Both the position numbers and the translations under genes were made by a program. The notes beneath the pieces are model-generated. The model was not told the origin of the DNA, did no database searches, and saw only the letters and a program-made list of their open reading frames with translations. From contig JAQUYZ010000013.1 of NCBI GenBank assembly GCA_028691625.1, positions 1 through 12,583 of the forward strand: 12,583 nt of DNA. Reading direction: 5' to 3'. How positions within the stretch are numbered: the first letter of the stretch is position 1; each line of letters begins with the position of its first letter. Source of the DNA: Eubacteriales bacterium (GTDB lineage: Bacteria > Bacillota > Clostridia > Peptostreptococcales > Anaerovoracaceae). Shown piece after piece: positions 7,696-12,583 of this stretch.

Positions 7696-7839
7696 ATGAA
7701 GAATCTGATCGCAAAGTATGCCGGTGTTATTGCTGCACTTGCTTTAATGGTGACTACGGTGAGTGTTAACAGAGCTTGCTTATTAATTTTACATCAGCCG
7801 AATCTGCCGGAAGGAACGGAAAAACTAAGAAAACTGTAA
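7696..7839 (+). CDS. AgrD-like cyclic lactone autoinducer peptide precursor
   Basis: This small gene encodes 47 residues and has an excellent SD (AAGGAG at 7683-7688, 7-nt spacer). It is the expected substrate of the AgrB-like peptidase encoded next. The layout is that of AgrD precursors: a basic/hydrophobic leader MKNLIAKYAGVIAALALM, a core with a single cysteine in NRACLLIL, and a C-terminal tail HQPNLPEGTEKLRKL with the conserved P-x-L-P-E and a charged end. By analogy with staphylococcal AIPs (thiolactone ring of Cys plus four residues), the predicted ring is Cys28-Leu-Leu-Ile-Leu32, with a short N-terminal tail of unknown length. The ring is strongly hydrophobic. The stop TAA shares its last base with the ATG of agrB (TAATG), so the two genes are translationally coupled. 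The family assignment rests on both the motif and the neighbours. Confidence 0.93.
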   Translation: MKNLIAKYAGVIAALALMVTTVSVNRACLLILHQPNLPEGTEKLRKL

Positions 7840-8426
7840 TGATAAGCAATATTTCGGACAAAATCACCGGTTCGCTGGTTGATGCGGGCGCTGTGACATC
7901 AGAAGACAAAGCAATATATGAGTATGGGATTAGAATGGGGATATTGATGGTTATTAACATAGCGACGGCTGTCCTGATCGGATTACTCCTCGGAATGGTT
8001 TGGCAATGTATCGTATTTTTAATTGCCTATAATCCGGTCAGGACATATGCAGGGGGGTACCACGCACGTACATCGCTCGTATGTTATTTATTATCGATCC
8101 CTATGATGCTCGCAGTGCTGCTGGGAATAAAAATGATGCCTTGGAATGGTTATATTTGTGCAATCGCTTTGTTGAGCGCTTTGGTAACAATTGGTATTCT
8201 TGCGCCGGTTGCGGATCCGAACAAACCTCTGAATGAGAAGGAGGTCTCGGTCTATAAAAAACGGGCACGCGTTTATTCCGCCGTATTGACCGGCGGTGCG
8301 ATCGTGTTATGGATGGCAGGGATGGAGCAAACTTCACTTAGTATCGTCATGGCCCTCGGAGTGGCGGCAGGAATGCTTGTACTTGGGACTGCCAGGAACA
8401 GAAATCATATAAAAGAAAAGGCGTAG
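7839..8426 (+). CDS. AgrB-like autoinducer-processing membrane peptidase
   Basis: AgrB is a membrane cysteine protease that cleaves the C-terminal tail of the AgrD precursor and helps form the thiolactone. The start is ATG at 7839, overlapping the peptide gene's stop by one base (TAATG); there is no strong SD, which fits translational coupling. A longer frame reaching 7776 would lie inside the peptide gene. The product is 195 residues, normal for the family. The catalytic pair lies in the hallmark block NPVRTYAGGYHARTSLVC: His75 and Cys82 are 7 residues apart, as are His77 and Cys84 in Staphylococcus aureus. Hydrophobic helices occur at ~33-63, ~80-100, ~105-125 and ~145-190. D/P-rich VADPNKPLNEKE near 125-136 is also typical. 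It forms the processing half of the quorum system with the preceding precursor. Confidence 0.95.
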   Translation: MISNISDKITGSLVDAGAVTSEDKAIYEYGIRMGILMVINIATAVLIGLLLGMVWQCIVFLIAYNPVRTYAGGYHARTSLVCYLLSIPMMLAVLLGIKMMPWNGYICAIALLSALVTIGILAPVADPNKPLNEKEVSVYKKRARVYSAVLTGGAIVLWMAGMEQTSLSIVMALGVAAGMLVLGTARNRNHIKEKA

Positions 8427-8431
8427 CGGAT

Positions 8432-9025
8432 ATGTATGAACATAAAGCTATCGAAAAGCATAGTATGTTAGCTAGTATTATTGATACAACTTTATATAAA
8501 CATGTTGAGAAAAATGCAAAAGCAGGCACTCACTCCAACAGGGTCAGCCAGCTCTGTAAATATTTGGGACAGGCAATGGGATTGTCGGATATCGAACTTT
8601 ACAAGCTGGAAATCAGCGGTTTATTCCATGATATCGGAAAGATCGCAATACAGGATTACATTCTTGACAAACCGGGAAAACTCTCGGAACAGGAATGGAA
8701 AGAGATCATGAGGCACCCGGAAATCGGGTACTGGATACTGTGCACTTCTCTGGAGATGTCGGATATTGCAAAATATGTTCTCTACCATCATGAACGTTAC
8801 GATGGCGAAGGTTACCCCAAGGGGTTGAGAGAAAGAGAAATACCGCTCTTTTCGAGAATCATATCGGTCGTAGATTCTTATGATGCAATGACGAATCACA
8901 GAGCGTATAAAGAGACCTTGGATCAGGAAATGGCCATTTGTGAACTGGTCAACAATAAGGGAAAGCAATTTGATCCCGAAATCGTCGAAGTATTTATTGA
9001 AAAGGTCCTGAACCGCAAACTATAA
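8432..9025 (+). CDS. Stand-alone HD-GYP domain phosphodiesterase
   Basis: This is a compact HD-GYP protein of 197 residues with no recognisable sensor domain beyond a ~25-residue N-terminal stretch, and no membrane segment. Known HD-GYP domains hydrolyse c-di-GMP, and some act on 3'3'-cGAMP. The metal and signature residues look intact: His34 in GTHSNR, HDIGK at 66-70, His95 in MRHPEIGY, HHERYDGEGYPKGL at 119-132, and Asp148 in VVDSYDAMT. The C-terminus GKQFDPEIVEVF is standard. It starts 5 nt after the agrB stop, and a terminator at 9110 closes the group, so co-transcription with the Agr-like genes is likely. The SD is weak (GGCGTAGCGG), which suggests low translation or coupling. The placement implies that autoinducer-responsive expression could lower c-di-GMP; that is inference. 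Confidence 0.93.
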   Translation: MYEHKAIEKHSMLASIIDTTLYKHVEKNAKAGTHSNRVSQLCKYLGQAMGLSDIELYKLEISGLFHDIGKIAIQDYILDKPGKLSEQEWKEIMRHPEIGYWILCTSLEMSDIAKYVLYHHERYDGEGYPKGLREREIPLFSRIISVVDSYDAMTNHRAYKETLDQEMAICELVNNKGKQFDPEIVEVFIEKVLNRKL

Positions 9026-9047
9026 TCAAATAGATATTTCAAAGAGG

Positions 9048-9076
9048 ATCAAAACACTGCAAGGATTGGTTTTGAT
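9048..9076 (+). repeat. Inverted repeat after the HD-GYP gene
   Basis: ATCAAAAC (9048-9055) and GTTTTGAT (9069-9076) are perfect 8-bp arms around a 13-nt loop, 23 nt after the HD-GYP stop and upstream of the true terminator. No T-run follows. It may be an mRNA 3' stabilising hairpin or a protein binding site; function unknown. Confidence 0.4.
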
Positions 9077-9109
9077 AATTTACAATACTCTTCTGCTAAT
9101 AATCAACGG

Positions 9110-9139
9110 GGGTAATACTTTAAAAGTATTGCCCTTTTT
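9110..9139 (+). terminator. Rho-independent terminator closing the agr-like group
   Basis: GGGTAATACTT (9110-9120) pairs with AAGTATTGCCC (9124-9134), 11 bp with one G-U, around a TAA loop, followed by TTTTT (9135-9139). It separates the quorum/HD-GYP group from the downstream kinase. Confidence 0.9.
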
Positions 9140-9184
9140 ATCTATAAATAAGATTCGATAATTCTCTTGGAGGGATTGGTTTCA

Positions 9185-10720
9185 ATGGAATATAATTTTG
9201 AACCTGCCGAGTTGGCTTACGTTACTTATTTACTGGTGAACGATGGCTTGGTCGAAGATGTTGGCTGTGCTTTTACTGCGCTGACAGGATATTCAAAGAC
9301 AGATTTCTGCAATAGACAAATATCGGAAGTAATGCGGAAATTGTTCGGATTTGATTTTGATCCTGGAAATAGAACAGACGCCCAATACTTTTTGTTTAAG
9401 AAGACTTACGAAGTAATTGAGGTTCAAATTACCGTTTGCCGGATGGAGAGTGATCACTGTAAGCTTTATCTCTTTCAGAAATGCGCCAATTCCATTTTGG
9501 AATCCGGAATGTCATTGGTTGATAAACTGATGGAAGATAATTTTGAAGGAGTTGGTCTGTACAGTTGTCCTGATTTCCGGCTGCTGAAAGCGAATCAAAT
9601 GTATCTGGAATATATGCAGGAAGCGTGCCAACGGTCCGGTAACATGTTCAGCCTATGCCTTGACGAAATGGTACCGGATTATTGGGGAAGCGATATGGAA
9701 AGTCTATGGGTGAATGTATCGGAAACCGGAGAAACGGCTTGCCTGGAAGAGCAGGAGACGGTAAATGGCGGAGGAGACATAAGATACTGGAATGAAACCA
9801 TCATCCCGATTTCCGGAGATGGCAAGGCAAAATATATTGTAACCATTCTGGATGATGTTACAGGAAATATAAAACACAGAAAGCGTATGGAAGAGAGCTA
9901 TGAAGCGCTAAAGAAAACGCTTGAAATGAAGGATGAAATGCTGATGCTGATTTCACACGAACTGAAGACACCACTGTCTATCATTACATCTTCAATTCAG
10001 ACCGTTGAACTGATTTGCAAAAATGAACTAACCGACAAGGTCAGAAAATATTTGAATAAAATCAAACAAAATACCTATCGTCAAATCAAGCTGGTCAATA
10101 ATATTCTGGATAATACCCGTGTCAATAACGGACTTTTTAAGATGAACAGAGCCAGTGTGGACATTGTTCTCCTGACGAAGAATATAGTTGAATCAATTTC
10201 TGTTTTCGCAGAAAGGAAGAATATTAAAATCTCGTTTTCTACCATGATGCCACAGGCAATTATCCAGGCAGACGTGGATATCTATGAAAGAATCCTGTTG
10301 AATCTTCTATCCAATGCCGTTAAGTTTACTCCTGAGGGTAAATCGATTGAAGTCACGATCTTCCGCATCATTATAAAGGGAAATCCAAAGCTGTGCATAC
10401 AGGTTAAGGATTACGGGATCGGGATTCCCAACGACCAGAAGGAATTGATCTTTGAAAGATTTGGACGCGTTGACCATATCGTGACCGGACATTCTGAAGG
10501 CACGGGGATCGGCTTATATCTGGTTAAAATGCTTGTAGGCCTTCTTGATGGAGATATCAAAGTCGAAAGCAAAGAAGGAGTTGGCAGCACCTTTACCTTG
10601 GTTTTACCATTCTTGAAGACAAACAAAGCCCCTCTGGAATCAATCCGAATTGATCAGAGAGATGATGAACTGGTCACGGCGTCTGCCATAGAATTCTCCG
10701 ACATCTATTACGGCGCTTAA
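9185..10720 (+). CDS. Soluble PAS-domain sensor histidine kinase (orphan)
   Basis: This is a cytoplasmic histidine kinase of 511 residues. The start is ATG at 9185 with GGAGGG at 9169-9174; an upstream TTG at 9167 overlaps that SD. Two PAS-like regions are inferred at ~10-105 (LVNDGLVEDVGCAFTALTGY is a PAS-type beginning) and ~120-240 (ends in the usual YIVTILDDVT and a coiled linker). The kinase core is canonical: H box at ~256-264 (ISHELKTPL, His258), N box LLSNAVKF with Asn377, DYGIGIP near 409-415, F box IFERFGRVD near 422-430, and G2 box GTGIGL at 439-444. There are no transmembrane helices and no response regulator beside it. In Clostridia such orphan kinases include those acting on Spo0A, which would suit a region with spoIVA, but the partner cannot be read from sequence. 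Confidence 0.9.
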   Translation: MEYNFEPAELAYVTYLLVNDGLVEDVGCAFTALTGYSKTDFCNRQISEVMRKLFGFDFDPGNRTDAQYFLFKKTYEVIEVQITVCRMESDHCKLYLFQKCANSILESGMSLVDKLMEDNFEGVGLYSCPDFRLLKANQMYLEYMQEACQRSGNMFSLCLDEMVPDYWGSDMESLWVNVSETGETACLEEQETVNGGGDIRYWNETIIPISGDGKAKYIVTILDDVTGNIKHRKRMEESYEALKKTLEMKDEMLMLISHELKTPLSIITSSIQTVELICKNELTDKVRKYLNKIKQNTYRQIKLVNNILDNTRVNNGLFKMNRASVDIVLLTKNIVESISVFAERKNIKISFSTMMPQAIIQADVDIYERILLNLLSNAVKFTPEGKSIEVTIFRIIIKGNPKLCIQVKDYGIGIPNDQKELIFERFGRVDHIVTGHSEGTGIGLYLVKMLVGLLDGDIKVESKEGVGSTFTLVLPFLKTNKAPLESIRIDQRDDELVTASAIEFSDIYYGA

Positions 10721-10761
10721 ATTTCTTTTGATGTGGTCTTGTACTGTCACAATCCCGACGC

Positions 10762-10792
10762 TTGAAACATATTTTATATCAATGAATATAAT
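10762..10792 (+). promoter_or_regulatory. Possible promoter upstream of the small Ig-like-fold gene
   Basis: TTGAAA (10762-10767) and TATAAT (10787-10792) lie in the 100-nt gap after the kinase gene. Their spacing is 19 nt, longer than the optimal 17, so this is a tentative sigma-A-like call. No terminator hairpin for the kinase gene is obvious in this gap, so read-through is also possible. Confidence 0.3.
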
Positions 10793-10820
10793 TGTGTTGA
10801 CATAGAGAAGGAGGGAGAAG

Positions 10821-11195
10821 ATGCAAGGCATTGTGACAGATGAAAAGGGTACAAAGGTAAAGGCGGCTATCGTTGTTCTTACGAAAGTAAAAGACCCGGA
10901 TGATGAATCTGATACAGAGGTCGCTACATATGCAGAAACTGATGAAGAGGGGAGATTTATGATTCAGGATCTCAATCCGGATGATAAATATCTGATTGAA
11001 ATCCATGTGGAGCATTCGGAGATCGACATCAAAAAGGATGAGGCACTGGAAGATCACTGTATTATCGATAGTCTTAAGAATAACAGCCGGACGGATGATG
11101 CAAAAAGAAGAACCATTTGTATCAACAACTTATACTTCATTTCAGATCCGGATAGGAAAGATAAATTATATCTTATGCAAAATCATTTCTGGTAA
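10821..11195 (+). CDS. Small carboxypeptidase-regulatory-like (Ig-like fold) protein
   Basis: The 124-residue product starts at an ATG with AAGGAGG at 10808-10814. Residues 1-75 show the repeated beta-sandwich pattern of carboxypeptidase-regulatory/CnaB-like domains: MQGIVTDEKGTKVKAAIVVL, then ATYAETDEEGRFMIQDLNPDDKYLIEI, where a G-x-V-D-x-x-G-x-P-like opening is followed by T-D-E-x-G-x-F. The C-terminal third (~76-124) is polar, mixed-charge and ends in HFW; I do not recognise it. There is no signal peptide, lipobox, LPXTG or membrane segment, so export cannot be claimed; such domains in clostridia also occur in spore or cell-surface proteins. The protein is acidic overall. Specific function unknown. 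Confidence 0.7.
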   Translation: MQGIVTDEKGTKVKAAIVVLTKVKDPDDESDTEVATYAETDEEGRFMIQDLNPDDKYLIEIHVEHSEIDIKKDEALEDHCIIDSLKNNSRTDDAKRRTICINNLYFISDPDRKDKLYLMQNHFW

Positions 11196-11231
11196 AGCCG
11201 CCTTGATTTTACTGGCAGGGATCTATAGGTT

Positions 11232-11270
11232 GGAACCCGATCTGCAGCTTTGGCTGAATCAGCGGGTTCC
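11232..11270 (+). terminator. Stem-loop after the small Ig-like-fold gene
   Basis: GGAACCCG (11232-11239) pairs perfectly with CGGGTTCC (11263-11270). Inside it, CTG/CAG and CAGC-TTTG-GCTG pair further, giving a long interrupted stem. TATTATATTT follows rather than a clean T-run. It is 36 nt after the upstream stop and is most likely a terminator, though an RNA structure acting on the downstream gene is possible. Confidence 0.5.
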
Positions 11271-11303
11271 TATTATATTTATCAAGAAAAAATACTGTAT
11301 TAT

Positions 11304-11329
11304 CTCTATGGAATGGTATTTCCATAGAG
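11304..11329 (+). repeat. Perfect 10-bp hairpin upstream of the QueG-like gene
   Basis: CTCTATGGAA (11304-11313) and TTCCATAGAG (11320-11329) enclose TGGTAT. It is followed by CATTTTATG, and lies about 60 nt before the start of the iron-sulfur protein gene. It may be a second terminator, a leader hairpin or an operator; the sequence does not decide. Confidence 0.45.
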
Positions 11330-11388
11330 CATTTTATGTTAAACTAATGGGTAAGACAGAAAGCATATGCAGGAGGTACGCGAACAAC

Positions 11389-12234
11389 ATGATAAACATT
11401 GATATGATTCAACTCATCAATGAGGTATACGATTCATTGAATAAAAACAACTTCTCAACCCTGGGGAAACCGTCGGCACCGATGTGGGACAGACCGCTCA
11501 TCGGAATTGCAGCAGGGAACGATCCATATTACGATTTTCTGAAGGAGCATATCGGGACGTTTCACTGGAACCCTGCAGAGGTGTTTCAGCTGAAGTATCC
11601 GGGATCAGTTTCAAAGGAAAAGCTGAGCGTCGTGTCGATGGTATTTCCGCAAACGATGGAGACAAAGCAGGCTCAATCAAAGGAAAAGAAGTGCCCAGCC
11701 AAGGAATGGATTGTATCCAGAGGAGAGTGGGAACCTCTGATGAAGGAATTTAGCGGAAAGCTGGTAGAACGGCTGGAGAAAATGGGTGTCCGCAGTGTTT
11801 CCATCGACCTGCTTCCGGAGTTCAGTACCGCCAGATCGGAAAAGCTGGGGATCGCTTCCAAATGGTCTCATCGGCATACTGCTTATCTTGCCGGATTGGG
11901 AACTTTTGGACTCTCGGAAGGGCTGATCACGGAGAAGGGAAAGGCTGTACGCATTACATCCTTAATTGTTGAAGCGCCGCTTACCCCTTCGGAAAGAACG
12001 TATTCTACTCACCAGGAATGGTGTCTTTACTTTCAGGATGGTAGCTGCGGAGTCTGTATGAAACGCTGTCCGGCTGGCGCAATCACAGCAGAAGGCCACG
12101 ACAAGGATGCCTGTGATGCATATGAGGAAGTATTTGCAGAAAAATACTGGCCGAAGGGTATCGAACGAGGGGATTATATTCTTGGCTGCGGCCTATGCCA
12201 GGCCGGAGTTCCATGCCAAAATAAAAGGCCTTGA
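11389..12234 (+). CDS. QueG-like (COG1600-type) 4Fe-4S protein
   Basis: The start is ATG at 11389, with AGGAGG at 11371-11376 (12-nt spacer, slightly long). The frame is open upstream to 10996, but that part overlaps the previous gene in another frame and runs through the hairpins, so it is not coding. The product is 281 residues. The middle block KWSHRHTAYLAGLGTFGLSE (158-177) is like the segment before the ferredoxin part in epoxyqueuosine reductase relatives. The C-terminal part has two cluster motifs: C220-x2-C223-x3-C227-P and, after C242, C267-x2-C270-x5-C276 in CGLCQAGVPC; C212 is an extra nearby cysteine. This spacing is not the canonical QueG pattern, and the catalytic motif region I would expect for QueG is not evident, so tRNA queuosine synthesis should not be assumed. 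It is followed by a related gene with its SD directly at the stop, so the two are probably an operon. Confidence 0.8.
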   Translation: MINIDMIQLINEVYDSLNKNNFSTLGKPSAPMWDRPLIGIAAGNDPYYDFLKEHIGTFHWNPAEVFQLKYPGSVSKEKLSVVSMVFPQTMETKQAQSKEKKCPAKEWIVSRGEWEPLMKEFSGKLVERLEKMGVRSVSIDLLPEFSTARSEKLGIASKWSHRHTAYLAGLGTFGLSEGLITEKGKAVRITSLIVEAPLTPSERTYSTHQEWCLYFQDGSCGVCMKRCPAGAITAEGHDKDACDAYEEVFAEKYWPKGIERGDYILGCGLCQAGVPCQNKRP

Positions 12235-12245
12235 AGGAGAATCCT

Positions 12246-12583
12246 ATGGAAAAACTCAAGATAAAATTGAAACAAATAGCAGAAGAACATATGATAAACG
12301 AAATCCGGTTCATTGATGCCGAAGCGCTGGAACCCAAGGAGTTATTTGCAGGAAGACAACCGAAAGATTTCATGCGCGAGGCGAAAAGTATGGTGATATC
12401 AACGATATACATTGGAGGCTTTTATCTGCCAGATGCAGATTTGGATCTCCACGCAAAGATGAGCCGTCTCGCCCTGTCGGGATTTTATTGGAATGTCGTT
12501 GAACCCTTACAGCCACTTCGGGACTATCTGGTTTCCCAGGGGTATCAGGCAGTGATTTACGACGGGATTCTGGAAGATAACTG
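12246..12583 (+). CDS. Second QueG-like protein, 3' truncated by window end
   Basis: The start is ATG at 12246 with GAAGGAGA at 12233-12240, overlapping the stop of the preceding gene. The frame stays open to the window edge, giving 112 visible residues beginning MEKLKIKLKQIAEEHMIN. AKSMVISTIYIGGFYLPDAD followed by LSGFYWNVVEPLQPLRDYLVSQGYQAVIYDG resembles the N-terminal part of QueG/COG1600 proteins, where a strand-rich 'VVVAxxY' block precedes a helix and the domain that leads to the iron-sulfur cluster. No cysteine motifs are visible because the C-terminal part lies outside. Adjacent to another QueG-like gene, it is likely a paralogue or partner in the same operon. The assignment is moderately sure; the gene itself is very likely real given the SD and codon pattern. 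Confidence 0.75.
   Translation, partial: MEKLKIKLKQIAEEHMINEIRFIDAEALEPKELFAGRQPKDFMREAKSMVISTIYIGGFYLPDADLDLHAKMSRLALSGFYWNVVEPLQPLRDYLVSQGYQAVIYDGILEDN

Noticed and set aside
7776..7838. Longer start for the AgrB-like peptidase
   Set aside because: This part lies inside the peptide precursor gene in another frame and has no SD; the TAATG junction at 7837-7841 explains the start.
10996..11388. N-terminal extension of the iron-sulfur protein
   Set aside because: The upstream frame overlaps the small Ig-like gene in a different frame and crosses two hairpins; a good SD precedes ATG 11389 and family resemblance begins only after it.

Overview
The window reads as a chromosomal segment of an endospore-forming, anaerobic-type Firmicute (class Clostridia). 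The main evidence is a full-length spoIVA, strong AGGAGG-type ribosome binding sites, several TTG/GTG starts, moderate-to-low GC, and an Agr peptide family typical of Clostridia. I cannot name the genus from sequence alone. All recognisable genes lie on the plus strand.

Layout. Positions 1-3466 hold the 3' part of a GH3-like (ANL-superfamily) adenylating enzyme. It overlaps by 4 nt (TTGA) a large membrane signalling protein with 7TM, GAF, degenerate GGDEF and HD-GYP parts, and a hairpin terminator overlaps the end of that second gene. Positions 3467-3747 are non-coding, with three hairpins in series, and lead into spoIVA (3748-5226), the ATPase that builds the basal layer of the spore coat; a clear terminator follows. 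Positions 5227-5547 hold that terminator, a plausible sigma-A promoter and 10-bp tandem repeats.

The centre of the window (5548-9025) is a five-gene Agr-type quorum-sensing cassette: LytTR response regulator (AgrA-like), GHKL sensor kinase (AgrC-like), a 47-residue cyclic-lactone autoinducer precursor (AgrD-like), the AgrB-like processing peptidase, and then a stand-alone HD-GYP protein. A strong terminator closes the group at 9110-9139. The order A-C-D-B-(HD-GYP) differs from staphylococcal B-D-C-A. The HD-GYP gene sits 5 nt after agrB, suggesting peptide signalling is wired to c-di-GMP turnover.

Positions 9185-10720 encode a soluble PAS/histidine kinase without an adjacent response regulator, a candidate orphan kinase of the kind that feeds Spo0A in clostridia. 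Next comes a small Ig-like/carboxypeptidase-regulatory-fold protein (10821-11195), an intergenic stretch with two long hairpins, and two consecutive QueG-like (COG1600-type) proteins: the first carries two 4Fe-4S motifs, and the second runs off the end.

The theme is signalling around sporulation and lifestyle decisions: two HD-GYP proteins, an Agr system, an orphan kinase and a coat morphogenesis gene within 12.6 kb. The most notable items are the agrD gene with its predicted ring peptide, the HD-GYP placed inside the agr group, the GH3-like enzyme coupled to a c-di-GMP-type receptor, and the structured leader before spoIVA.
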